Positions 23,070-30,787 of a stretch of 46,201 bases of DNA are shown in pieces (within the stretch, counting starts at the first letter, position 1; every line of letters starts with the position of its first letter). Made by a program: the position numbers and the translations under genes. The DNA is from an uncultured Corynebacterium sp. (GTDB taxonomy: Bacteria; Actinomycetota; Actinomycetes; Mycobacteriales; Mycobacteriaceae). The notes beneath the pieces were generated by a model that worked only from the letters and a program-made list of their open reading frames with translations, made no database searches and had not been told where the DNA came from. The stretch lies in contig NZ_CAMICL010000013.1 of assembly GCF_946221105.1 (NCBI RefSeq), positions 1-46,201 of the forward strand, given 5' to 3'.

Positions 23070-24716
23070 GTGACCACTATCGCGAGCTCCCCGAACCCCG
23101 CCGGGCCGACGTCCGGCGCCGATTCAACGGCGCCGGAGGACACACGGACACTGCGTCCCGCCCGGCCGGCGCCCGAGGCACCCGTAACAGTGCCCTGGAC
23201 GCGCCGCGACACCATCGCCGCCTCCGTCATCGGTGTGCTGGCGCTGCTGACCCGCTTTATCGGGCTGGTGCAGCCGACCAGCTCCGGCACCCCCGTCTTC
23301 GACGAGAAGCACTACGTCCCGCAGGCCTGGGACATGGTGGAAAGCTGGTTCAACTCGGTGCTCGGCGGCATCGAGTCCAACCCCGGCTACGGCCTGGTCG
23401 TGCACCCGCCGCTGGGCAAGCAGCTGCTCGCGCTCGGCGAGATCCTCTTCGGCTACTCCCCCCTCGGCTGGCGTCTGATGACCGGCCTGTTCGGCACCGC
23501 CGTGGTCGTGTTCGTGTTCCTGCTCGCGCGGCGGGTCAGCCAGTCCACCAACATCGCGATCATCGCGGGCATCATCGCGCTGTTCGACGGCGTCCTGCTC
23601 GTCTCCGCCAAATTCGGCATGCTCGACGTCTTCCAGGTGCTGTTCGTGGTGATGGCGGCGTGGACCCTGGCCGGCGACATGCGCGAGGTGCACCACCGCT
23701 GGCACGACGCGTGGCTGGCCGGCAAGCTCGAGGACGCAGGCCCGTTCGGCCCGCGCATGGGCTTCCGCTGGTGGCGCTTCGCCACCGGCGTGCTGCTGGG
23801 CCTCACGCTGTCCGTGAAGTGGTCCGGCCTGTACTACATCATGTTCTTCGGCCTGCTGTCGTCGTTCTGGGACTTGTTCCTGCGCCGCCGCTACGGCGTG
23901 GAGAAGCCGATTTCGGGCACCCTGCTTCGCGACGTCCCGTCGGCGCTCGCCTCCATCGTGCTCATCCCCGCCGTGCTGTACCTGTGGTCCTGGCGCGCCT
24001 GGTTCGCCTCCGAGACCTCCGTGTACCGCCACTCGCTTACCGACGGCACCATCGCCGGCTCCGACTGGCCCTGGCTTGCCAACCTGCCCGAGCCGGTCGC
24101 CGGCTGGTTCTACTACCACTTCTCGGTGCTGGACTTCCACGCCTCGCTGACGTCGTCCTCCGGCCACTCCCACCCGTGGGACTCCAAGCCGTGGGCCTGG
24201 CTGGTCTCGGCACGCCCGATCCTCTACTACTCCGCCACCGACCTGGAGTGCTCCATCGCGCCCGGCGACGGCAAGTGCCGCGAGATGATCTACATGTTCG
24301 GCACCCCCGCCATCTGGTGGCTGACCGTGCCGGTGTTGCTTTGGGCGTGCTGGGTGTGGCTGACCCGCAAGGACTTCCGCGTCATCGTGCCGGTGATCGC
24401 ATTCGCCGCCGGGTTCCTGCCGTGGCTGGCCGCCTTCGACCGCCAGATGTACTTCTTCTACGCCACTGCCCTGGTGCCGTTCACCGCGGTGCTGCTCGCG
24501 CTGGCGCTGGGCAACCTGGCCAAAAAGGGCGGGCCGGTGACGTGGTCCTGGGTGAACAAGGTCGCAGGCTTCGAGCTGCGCTGGGGGCAGCTCGCCGCCG
24601 TGGTCTACATCGCGCTGGTGGTGGCCAGCTTCATCTACTGGTCGCCCATCCTCTACGGGTTCAAGATCCCGGACACCTGGTACGAGTCCATCATGTGGCT
24701 GCCCAGCTGGAAGTAG
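23070..24716 (+). CDS. pmt: Protein O-mannosyltransferase (GT39 family)
   Basis: A 548-residue polytopic membrane enzyme that transfers mannose from polyprenyl-phosphomannose to Ser/Thr of proteins being exported through Sec. After a ~45-residue Pro/Ala/Thr-rich cytoplasmic N-terminus come about ten to eleven hydrophobic helices. The first external loop carries the catalytic acidic pair in VFDEKHYVPQAWDM, and VVHPPLGKQLLA follows. The C-terminal IPDTWYESIMWLPSWK is typical of the actinobacterial enzyme. GTG 23070 is accepted because of the -10 element 8 bp upstream. It is convergent with the zf-HC2 gene across a 179-bp gap. Confidence 0.95.
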   Translation: MTTIASSPNPAGPTSGADSTAPEDTRTLRPARPAPEAPVTVPWTRRDTIAASVIGVLALLTRFIGLVQPTSSGTPVFDEKHYVPQAWDMVESWFNSVLGGIESNPGYGLVVHPPLGKQLLALGEILFGYSPLGWRLMTGLFGTAVVVFVFLLARRVSQSTNIAIIAGIIALFDGVLLVSAKFGMLDVFQVLFVVMAAWTLAGDMREVHHRWHDAWLAGKLEDAGPFGPRMGFRWWRFATGVLLGLTLSVKWSGLYYIMFFGLLSSFWDLFLRRRYGVEKPISGTLLRDVPSALASIVLIPAVLYLWSWRAWFASETSVYRHSLTDGTIAGSDWPWLANLPEPVAGWFYYHFSVLDFHASLTSSSGHSHPWDSKPWAWLVSARPILYYSATDLECSIAPGDGKCREMIYMFGTPAIWWLTVPVLLWACWVWLTRKDFRVIVPVIAFAAGFLPWLAAFDRQMYFFYATALVPFTAVLLALALGNLAKKGGPVTWSWVNKVAGFELRWGQLAAVVYIALVVASFIYWSPILYGFKIPDTWYESIMWLPSWK

Positions 24717-24775
24717 CCCGGCTGGTTGGAAACCTGGCCCAATTTTCGGCACCGGCGTCGTTCCCCCGGGGCCCG

Positions 24776-24856
24776 CGCCTGACACTTTCTGGCGGAATCT
24801 GTCAGGCGGCGCGCTCCGCCCCAGGTCAGCTCGAAGCGCCTGCGGAATATGTCAGA
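24776..24856. repeat. Inverted repeat plus degenerate direct repeat downstream of pmt
   Basis: CGCCTGACA (24776-24784) is inverted as TGTCAGGCG (24800-24808) with a 15-base loop containing TCTGGCGGAA. A degenerate copy of the right half, CTGCGGAATATGTCAGAG, recurs at about 24840-24856. The region sits in the 179-bp gap between convergent pmt and the zf-HC2 gene and may act as a terminator or be a dispersed intergenic repeat. Nothing else is recognisable in the gap. Confidence 0.6.
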
Positions 24857-24895
24857 GCCATCGCTTTTGACTGCTACCCCAGCTCCACACCTGCG

Positions 24896-25543
24896 CTAGT
24901 ACGGCCGGGCGTCGAGCATCTGCCACGCCCGGCGCAGCGCCCCGCCCCGGTCCGCGACCCAGGTCCACACCAGGGCCACCAGGCTCATCAGCGGGATGAG
25001 TACCCCGGCGAGCTCGAACGCGCCCGTGCCAAGCACGAAATCGCGCACGGCGAAGCCGACAGTGAAGGTGAACATCGTGCCCACGATGAGCACGACCCCG
25101 GGGATCTGCTGCGGCCGCCAGGCGGTAAAGCCCAACGCGAGCGCCACGCCGAAACGCACGGACGCCGCGGACGCCACCACCGGTTCCTCCCCGCCGGACA
25201 GGATCAGGCGCATGGCCCACAGCACCCAGACCACGGCCATCGCGCCGAGCATCAAACGCCCCACCGCCATGCCGATCTCGCGGCGGCGGGCGAAGCGGCG
25301 CCACTCGTTGTCCACGCCCGCCAGGATCGCGGCGGAGAGGTCCTGCGGCGGGGCCATCGCGTCGTCGGTACCACCGCCAAGCGGCTGCGACAGCGACTGG
25401 GACAGCGCCAGCGACCGGTCCAAAAACGCGCGGCACTCCTCGCAGCCGGACACGTGGGCGTCGACGATGGCGTCATCGAGTTCGGCCTTTTCGCCGTCGA
25501 TGCGCGCGGACAGCGCCGCCTGGACCTCCTCGTGGCTAACCAC
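24896..25543 (-). CDS. Membrane protein with N-terminal zf-HC2 (anti-sigma-like) domain
   Basis: A 215-residue protein. The N-terminus has the zinc-finger arrangement of anti-sigma factors: an early His, then HVSGCEECRAFL (H-x3-C-x2-C) at about residues 30-41. After a linker come about five hydrophobic segments (about 95-200). No sigma-factor gene is adjacent, so its partner, if any, is elsewhere. The GTG start at 25543 overlaps the doxX stop region by 8 bp, so the gene is co-translated with doxX. A role in redox-responsive regulation is speculative. Confidence 0.8.
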   Translation of the reverse strand: MVSHEEVQAALSARIDGEKAELDDAIVDAHVSGCEECRAFLDRSLALSQSLSQPLGGGTDDAMAPPQDLSAAILAGVDNEWRRFARRREIGMAVGRLMLGAMAVVWVLWAMRLILSGGEEPVVASAASVRFGVALALGFTAWRPQQIPGVVLIVGTMFTFTVGFAVRDFVLGTGAFELAGVLIPLMSLVALVWTWVADRGGALRRAWQMLDARPY

Positions 25544-25943
25544 GCGTGAGCACCCCGTCCAGGCTTACGCGGCCGGTGCCGAAGACAGTGATGATAAACA
25601 GCGCGGCGGCGAGCACGAGCGTGTACTCCACTCCCCCGGCCTCGATGAAAAAGCCGTTGTCCAGGTGCACGAAGTACCCGGCGGCTAGAACCAGGAGGGC
25701 GAGGAGCGACGCGGTGATCGTCGTCAAGAGCCCCACTGCTAGAAACGCGCCGCCGATGAGCTCGACGGTGCCGGTGAGGTAGGCGGAAAGCAGCGGCTGC
25801 GGCACCCCGAGTGCCGCGAACTGGCGGCCAGTTTCGGCCATGCCCATCTCAAACCAGTGGTTGTAGCCGTGCGCCACAAACACCGCGCCCAGCACGAGCC
25901 GGAGCACAAGCAGCGCGAAGTCGCGGACGGCGGGCCTATTCAT
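25536..25943 (-). CDS. DoxX family membrane protein
   Basis: A 135-residue four-helix membrane protein of the DoxX/DoxD group. Features are LRLVLGAVFVAHGYNHW near the start, GTVELIGGAFLAVGLLT in the second helix and a C-terminal FGTGRVSLDG. Members are linked to redox balance and detoxification in mycobacteria, but the reaction is not settled. TACGCT lies 7 bp before ATG 25943 on the minus strand, suggesting a leaderless mRNA. The zf-HC2 gene follows with overlap; tag is divergent. Confidence 0.9.
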   Translation of the reverse strand: MNRPAVRDFALLVLRLVLGAVFVAHGYNHWFEMGMAETGRQFAALGVPQPLLSAYLTGTVELIGGAFLAVGLLTTITASLLALLVLAAGYFVHLDNGFFIEAGGVEYTLVLAAALFIITVFGTGRVSLDGVLTRG

Positions 25944-25950
25944 GCCGATT

Positions 25951-25956
25951 AGCGTA
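25951..25956 (-). promoter_or_regulatory. Putative -10 element of doxX, leaderless
   Basis: TACGCT on the minus strand, 7 bp before ATG 25943; no Shine-Dalgarno sequence. Confidence 0.4.
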
Positions 25957-25995
25957 CCCGTGGAACCGATCGGGGTAGAACTGAGTCCAATACAT

Positions 25996-26619
25996 ATGAC
26001 TGATTTTCACACCACACCAGAAACCGATCCCGAATCCGGCTGGCCTGTCATCGGCGACGACGGGCTGGCGCGCCCGCCGTGGGCCGCCACCGACCCACTT
26101 TTGCGCGAGTACTACGACACCGAATGGGGCATGCCCGTCACCGACGAGCAGGGCATGTTTGAACGCGTCTGCCTCGAGGGCTTCCAGGTGGGGCTGTCGT
26201 GGCGGCTGATCCTGCAGAAGCGCAAGGCCCTGCGCGCGGCGTTCCACAGCTTCGCCCCGGAGGCCGTCGCGGGCATGAGCATCGAGCATTTGCTTGAGGA
26301 CGATGCCTTGATCCGCAACCGGCGCAAACTCGAAGCTGCAGTGAAAAACGCCCAGGCAACGCTGGCGCTGCGGGAGGAGGGCACGCACCTGGGCGAGTTC
26401 GTGTGGTCCTACCAGCCAGCGAACACACCGGTGCCGCGCACGATGGCGGAGGTCCCGACTCGCTCGGCGGAATCCGAGCAGCTGGCCAAGGATTTGAAGA
26501 AGCGCGGCTTCACCTTTGTGGGGCCGGTGACGATGTACGCGCTGATGGAATCCACCGGCATCATCGACACCAACCTGGTGGGCACGTGGCGCCGCGGGGC
26601 GTCCGGGGTGTGGGTCTAA
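25996..26619 (+). CDS. tag: DNA-3-methyladenine glycosylase I
   Basis: A 207-residue helix-hairpin-helix glycosylase that excises 3-methyladenine from DNA. It carries REYYDTEWGMPV near residue 40, FERVCLEGFQVGLSW, the conserved LIRNRRKLEA block and the C-terminal FTFVGPVTMYALMESTG. ATG 25996 (MTDFHTTPE) was chosen; an earlier in-frame ATG overlaps the divergent doxX. It has about 25 more N-terminal residues than E. coli Tag. The stop codon is 7 bp from the convergent CDF gene. Confidence 0.94.
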   Translation: MTDFHTTPETDPESGWPVIGDDGLARPPWAATDPLLREYYDTEWGMPVTDEQGMFERVCLEGFQVGLSWRLILQKRKALRAAFHSFAPEAVAGMSIEHLLEDDALIRNRRKLEAAVKNAQATLALREEGTHLGEFVWSYQPANTPVPRTMAEVPTRSAESEQLAKDLKKRGFTFVGPVTMYALMESTGIIDTNLVGTWRRGASGVWV

Positions 26620-26626
26620 GCGGCGT

Positions 26627-27247
26627 CTAGTCGTCGTCCATGTCCGCGAAGGCGTCCTCGACGGAGTCGTGCTCCTCGCGGGAGGCCTCCCAGACCTCCT
26701 TGGCGGCGGAGAGGTTGATCACGGCGATGATCGCGCCGACGACGATGTCGAACCACGCGGTCTCCCACACGAACGTGAGCAAGCCGGCGGCGATGATGAG
26801 CAGGTTAGCCAGCGCGTCGTTGCGCGCGGCCAGCCACGCGCCGGTGGCGAGCGACGAGCCTTCGCCGCGCAGCTGCATCAGCAGGATCGCGCAGATCACG
26901 TTGACCACCAGGGCACCGACAGCGATGCCGGTCAGGCCCTCCGGCGACGGCGCGACCGGGTTCATGATCTTGGTGATCACGGTGACAACCGCGGCGACCG
27001 CCGGGATGAGAATCAGCGCGGCGAGCACGCTGCCCGCGGTGCGGCGGCGCGCGGCCGGCCACGCCACGGCGAAGAACACCAGCAGGTTAATCGCGGTGTC
27101 CTCGAGGAAGTCGGCGGAGTCCGCGAACAGGGACGCCGAGCCGATGGCCACCGCACCGGCGAACTCCACGAAGAAGTAGGCCAGGTTCAGCAGCGCCACA
27201 ATCAGCACCGCACGACGGATCTTCTGCGCACCCAACGAATCTGCCAC
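26627..27247 (-). CDS. Cation-efflux (CDF-like) membrane protein without cytoplasmic domain
   Basis: A 206-residue membrane protein with about six hydrophobic helices resembling the transmembrane half of cation diffusion facilitators. Helix 2 has SLFADSADFLED and helix 5 ARNDALANLL, the two places where CDF proteins bind zinc. The usual C-terminal cytoplasmic domain is missing and replaced by an acidic tail ending DMDDD. Such short CDF-like proteins are seen in many actinobacteria; metal specificity is unknown. GTG 27247 has AAGGAG 8-9 bp upstream. Confidence 0.85.
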   Translation of the reverse strand: MADSLGAQKIRRAVLIVALLNLAYFFVEFAGAVAIGSASLFADSADFLEDTAINLLVFFAVAWPAARRRTAGSVLAALILIPAVAAVVTVITKIMNPVAPSPEGLTGIAVGALVVNVICAILLMQLRGEGSSLATGAWLAARNDALANLLIIAAGLLTFVWETAWFDIVVGAIIAVINLSAAKEVWEASREEHDSVEDAFADMDDD

Positions 27248-27310
27248 TTCAGCTGCTCCTTTTTACGCTCTATTCAACGAGAAGGCAGCTTAGCCGATCC
27301 GCAAAACGTA

Positions 27311-27342
27311 ACGGGACCCGGTCGCAATTGACCGGGTCCCGT
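27311..27342. terminator. Strong hairpin downstream of tRNA-Ala
   Basis: ACGGGACCCGGTC (27311-27323) pairs perfectly with GACCGGGTCCCGT (27330-27342) around a 6-base loop. It lies 8 bp past the tRNA 3' end on the minus strand and is followed by a weak T-rich stretch, so it is the likely tRNA terminator. Confidence 0.75.
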
Positions 27343-27349
27343 CTTCCAG

Positions 27350-27422
27350 TGGAGCTAAGGGGAATCGAACCCCTGACCTTCGCATTGCGAACGCGACGCT
27401 CTACCAACTGAGCTATAGCCCC
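27350..27422 (-). tRNA. tRNA-Ala (anticodon CGC)
   Basis: A 73-nt cloverleaf on the minus strand. The acceptor stem GGGGCTA/TAGCTCC includes a G3:U70 wobble, the alanine identity element. The D arm is GCTC/GAGC, the anticodon stem TCGCG/TGCGA has loop TTCGCAA giving anticodon CGC, and the T arm AGGGG/CCCCT has loop TTCGATT. Discriminator base A; CCA is not encoded. It reads GCG codons. Confidence 0.97.
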
Positions 27423-27499
27423 TCAGGCACGTTCGTTACGTTACTCCTCCCCCACGCGCCGGTTAAATCGCCAGCGCAGCGGAGGTTTTCGCCGAAAGC

Positions 27500-28690
27500 C
27501 TAGGAGGCGCGGGTGCCGTAGCCGCCGAGGTTGTCGTAGCCGTCGTAGTCGTCGTAGCCGGGGTCGTTGTCCGGCACGTAGCGGGTGGACGGCAGCGTGT
27601 CGAAGTCGGGGCTGTCGTCGTCCAGGTCTAGCACGACGGAGCCGGCGCGCAGTCGAGCGTCACGCGGGTGCTCGGTGTGGTTGCTCATGGCCACGCCCAT
27701 GCGTGCGCGGCGCAGCTGGCGCAGACGGCGGGCGTGCAGCGCGCGCTCCTGCAGCACCACGCGGCGCAGCGCGATCATGAACCACGCGGTCAGCCCCACT
27801 GCCACAGCGGGCAGCACCCAGGTCCAGCCTCCTGCGACAAACGCGATAACGAAGGTGACCACGCACGCGGCAATCAGCGCCAGCAAGGTGCGCTGGCGGC
27901 GCTGGAAGCGGGTGGCGGTGTTCTTCTTCTCGCGCTCCGGGTCGAATCCGCCGCGGCCGCGGCGCGCAGCGGCGAAAGCGAGGTCCTCGTCGCCCGCTTC
28001 GGCAGCCTCCGCGGTGTCGTCCTCGTCGTCCTCGTCGTTGATGTCTTCCGGCGCGCTCTGCTTCTCGACGCCTCCGGTCTCCCCCGCGTAGCCAAAGTCC
28101 TCGGGTGCAGTGTAGGACTCGTCCAGCTCGTAGCGGTCGGCTTCAGCCTCGTCGGCATCGGCATCGGCGTTCTCTGCGTCGGCGTCGGCGTTCTCTGGGT
28201 CGTCCTCTGCGTCGGTGTCCTCTGCAGCGTCCTCCGCGGCGAGGACCTTCACAGAGGTGGAGCCAGCGGACTCGCTGGCGGTGATCTTGGTGGAGCCGCC
28301 CTCGGACTCAGCGGACTCAGCCTCGTCGTCGACGTGCTCGATCACTTCGCCGTCGATGTGGTCCGCCGCGGCGGCATTCTCGTCGGCGCCGGGGCGGCGG
28401 AAGATGGTGCGCAGGGCGGGAGCGTCGTCGATAAGCACTTGCTCCTCGGCTTCCGTCGCCTCGACGACCTCGTAATCGGTGTCCTCGTTGTGGCGGTGGA
28501 TGTCGGCGGCGGTGAGCTTCGGGCGGCGGCGCTCAGCCATCGGCGCGGTGCCGCCCTCGTGCAGCACGCGCGTTTCGTCGTAGCCGTCGCCGGAGCGGCG
28601 GATCGGCTTGTTGTTGCCGATCATCAACGGCGCGAGGACGATGATCCACACCACCAGGATCAAGATGATCATTAAGCTCGGGCTGCCCAT
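27500..28690 (-). CDS. glpR: GlpR, membrane receptor for the gephyrin-like division protein Glp
   Basis: A 396-residue protein with an N-terminal membrane helix (about 5-25), a long highly acidic, repetitive Ala/Asp/Glu middle (about 110-250), two close hydrophobic helices (about 265-315) and a C-terminal cytoplasmic tail rich in Asp/Tyr/Gly. The architecture and position next to a MoeA-like gene, an acetyltransferase and galU match the Glp-GlpR pair described in C. glutamicum, where GlpR anchors Glp and links FtsZ-dependent division to polar growth. ATG 28690 was chosen over GTG 28702 because AAAGG lies at usable distance only for the ATG. The acidic segment is coding low-complexity sequence, not a DNA repeat array. 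A 115-bp gap with no clear promoter precedes it. Confidence 0.85.
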   Translation of the reverse strand: MGSPSLMIILILVVWIIVLAPLMIGNNKPIRRSGDGYDETRVLHEGGTAPMAERRRPKLTAADIHRHNEDTDYEVVEATEAEEQVLIDDAPALRTIFRRPGADENAAAADHIDGEVIEHVDDEAESAESEGGSTKITASESAGSTSVKVLAAEDAAEDTDAEDDPENADADAENADADADEAEADRYELDESYTAPEDFGYAGETGGVEKQSAPEDINDEDDEDDTAEAAEAGDEDLAFAAARRGRGGFDPEREKKNTATRFQRRQRTLLALIAACVVTFVIAFVAGGWTWVLPAVAVGLTAWFMIALRRVVLQERALHARRLRQLRRARMGVAMSNHTEHPRDARLRAGSVVLDLDDDSPDFDTLPSTRYVPDNDPGYDDYDGYDNLGGYGTRAS

Positions 28691-28805
28691 GGGCGATGCC
28701 ACCTTTCCGCGTCAGTTGCACCCTTAAAGTCAGGAGTCCACGGTATCGGCACATGCGCAGGCGAACGGGTCGGCGCGCCGGTGGGCCGCAGCTGTTTTTC
28801 GCCCT

Positions 28806-29453
28806 CTATCGCACCCGGCCGGCTTCGCGCAGGCGCTGCACGGCTGTGGTGGGGAAATCGTCGGCGTTCAAGGCCACAAAATGGTGGTCGCGCCACTGCC
28901 CGTCGATGTGCAGATTGCGCCGCAGGTAGCCCTCCTCGCGGAAGCCGTTGAGCTTGAGCACCTGTCCCGAGGCGGGGTTGTGCGGCAGGTAGGTGGCGGT
29001 CACGCGGTGCAGCCCGACGCGGGAAAACGCGTGATCCACGCCCTGCGCGCACGCGGCGGTGGCCACCCCGCGGCCCATGAACGGCGAGTGCACCCAATAG
29101 CCCACCCAGCATTCGGAGACGATGCCGTGCTGGATGTTGCCCAGGGTGACCTGCCCGGCGAAGTCGCCGTCGACCTCGATGACCAGCGGCACCACGGTGC
29201 CCTGGTTGGCCAGCCGCTTCAGGTTTAGCCAGGTGTTGCGCCACGCCGCGTGCGTGTGCGCGTCCTCCCAGGTGCCCTCCACCGTGGGTTCGACTGGCTG
29301 GAGCCATTGCTTGTCAACGTTTCTCGTGCCCGACCAGTCCTCCCCATCGCGCGAAGTGAGGGGGCGCAGGCGGACGGAGGCGCCGTCGGGAAGTGTGGCT
29401 TCGGGGGTGGACTCTGGCCAGCCCGGGGTGGGCTGGCGGAACATCGCGAACAT
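28806..29453 (-). CDS. GNAT acetyltransferase, RimJ/RimL type
   Basis: A 215-residue GNAT-fold N-acetyltransferase. The acetyl-CoA-binding region contains YWVHSPFMGRGVATAAC, followed by RVGLHRVTATYLPHNPASGQVLKLNGFREEG, typical of RimJ-like protein N-alpha-acetyltransferases. Target unknown. It lies 8 bp after glp and before glpR, an order conserved in corynebacteria and mycobacteria, so a role connected with the division module is possible but unproven. Confidence 0.9.
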   Translation of the reverse strand: MFAMFRQPTPGWPESTPEATLPDGASVRLRPLTSRDGEDWSGTRNVDKQWLQPVEPTVEGTWEDAHTHAAWRNTWLNLKRLANQGTVVPLVIEVDGDFAGQVTLGNIQHGIVSECWVGYWVHSPFMGRGVATAACAQGVDHAFSRVGLHRVTATYLPHNPASGQVLKLNGFREEGYLRRNLHIDGQWRDHHFVALNADDFPTTAVQRLREAGRVR

Positions 29454-29461
29454 GGCTGTGC

Positions 29462-30769
29462 CTAGCTGCGCTGGCGGAGGAACTCGACGTCCACGATGTC
29501 GCCGGGGCGCACGTCAACGGCGTCTTCCGGCAGGTGGATCATGGCGTTGGCCTCCGCGAAGCCGGCCAGCAGGTGGGCGGGCCCGGCTTCCAGGGCGGAC
29601 AGCGGCTCGACCAGGTAGTCGCCGGTGTCCGCGTCGCGCATGAGGCGGGCGCGGATGTAGCCGCGGCGGCCAGGAATGGAGCTGAGCTCGCGCAGGGAGC
29701 GGGCCTTGACGGTGCGGCGCGTCACCGCGGTTTTGCCCAGGGAGCTGCGGATGGCGGGGCGGATGAACGTCTCCGCGATCACCAGTGCGCTCACCGGGTT
29801 GGACGGCAGGAGGAACGCCGGGACGCGCTCCTCGCCCATCAGGCCGAAGCCCTGCACGGAACCGGGGTGCATGGCCACGCGCGTGGTGTCGATCTGGCCG
29901 AGCTCGCGCAGGATCTCCTGGAGGGGAGCCGCACCGGAGCCGCCGACAGCACCCGTAATGACGACGAACTCGCTTTTGGCGATGTGGCCGGCCACGATCT
30001 CGCGCATGCGGCGCGGCTCGGCGTTGATGATGCCGGCGCGGTGCACGTCCGCGCCCGCCTCCTTCGCGGCCGCGGCCACGACGTAGGAGGCGATGTCGAA
30101 GACCTGCCCCAGGCCCGGGCGGCGGTCCAGGTCCACCAGCTCCAGGCCGTAGCTCATCACGGTCACGCGCGGGCGCGGGTACACCAGGAGTTTGTCGCGG
30201 CCTGCTGCGGCGGCGAGGCCGATCTGGGCGGGGCCGAGCACGGCACCCTGGCGCACGGCGATGTCACCGGGCTGGATGTCGTCGCCGGGCCGGCGCACGA
30301 AATCGCCGGTGCGCACCGGGCGCTGCGGGGTGACGCGTTTGCGGCCGCGATCCGTCCACTCCAGCGGCAGCACCGCGTCCGCGAGCGTGGGCAGCGGGGC
30401 GCCGGTGGCGACGCGGACCGCCTGGCGCGGCTGCAGGCGCAGCGGCTTCTGGGAGCCGGCGGGCACCTCGCCCACGACAGGAAGGGCGCGCTCGCGGTTC
30501 GGCTGCGGTGCGGCGGGAGCTTCCTCGCCGTCTTCGTCCTGGTCGCGGTCGCGGCGCTCGGGCCTGCGCAGCCCGGCGGTGCCGCCCACGTCTACCGCGC
30601 GCACTGCGAAACCGTCCACCGCCGCCTGGGGGAAGCCGGGGACCTGCGTGGTGGAGGTGACCTCTTCGGCGCACATCAGGCCGAGCGCGTCCGTCAGCGC
30701 CACCCGGATCGGCTCGGGGGCGGCAGCTGCGTCTACTACAGCCGCAAGCTGGTCCTCTACGCTGCGCAT
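29462..30769 (-). CDS. glp: Gephyrin-like protein Glp (MoeA family)
   Basis: A 435-residue MoeA/gephyrin-fold protein. The N-terminal ATGAPLPTLADAVLPLEWTD region, ITGAVGGSGAAPLQEIL, the VAMHPGSVQGFG block, FLLPSNPVSALV and a C-terminal domain IV are all present. An Arg/Glu/Gln-rich low-complexity insertion lies near residues 70-95. In C. glutamicum the orthologue next to glpR binds FtsZ and acts in cell division rather than in molybdenum cofactor synthesis; the same is inferred here from gene order (galU-glp-acetyltransferase-glpR). A moonlighting MoeA activity cannot be excluded. Confidence 0.88.
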   Translation of the reverse strand: MRSVEDQLAAVVDAAAAPEPIRVALTDALGLMCAEEVTSTTQVPGFPQAAVDGFAVRAVDVGGTAGLRRPERRDRDQDEDGEEAPAAPQPNRERALPVVGEVPAGSQKPLRLQPRQAVRVATGAPLPTLADAVLPLEWTDRGRKRVTPQRPVRTGDFVRRPGDDIQPGDIAVRQGAVLGPAQIGLAAAAGRDKLLVYPRPRVTVMSYGLELVDLDRRPGLGQVFDIASYVVAAAAKEAGADVHRAGIINAEPRRMREIVAGHIAKSEFVVITGAVGGSGAAPLQEILRELGQIDTTRVAMHPGSVQGFGLMGEERVPAFLLPSNPVSALVIAETFIRPAIRSSLGKTAVTRRTVKARSLRELSSIPGRRGYIRARLMRDADTGDYLVEPLSALEAGPAHLLAGFAEANAMIHLPEDAVDVRPGDIVDVEFLRQRS

Positions 30770-30787
30770 GGCCCGTGCCCCTTTCGT

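Noticed and set aside
22505..25549. Long plus-strand open frame across rsmI and pmt
   Set aside because: Arg/His/Ala-rich shadow frame overlapping clearly identified genes in another frame.
27350..27422. Integration site of a mobile element in tRNA-Ala
   Set aside because: No integrase gene or duplicated tRNA 3' end is present on either side.
28130..28240. Repetitive triplet pattern resembling a short tandem or CRISPR-like array
   Set aside because: It encodes the Asp/Ala/Glu-rich segment of GlpR in frame; units are irregular and there are no spacers.
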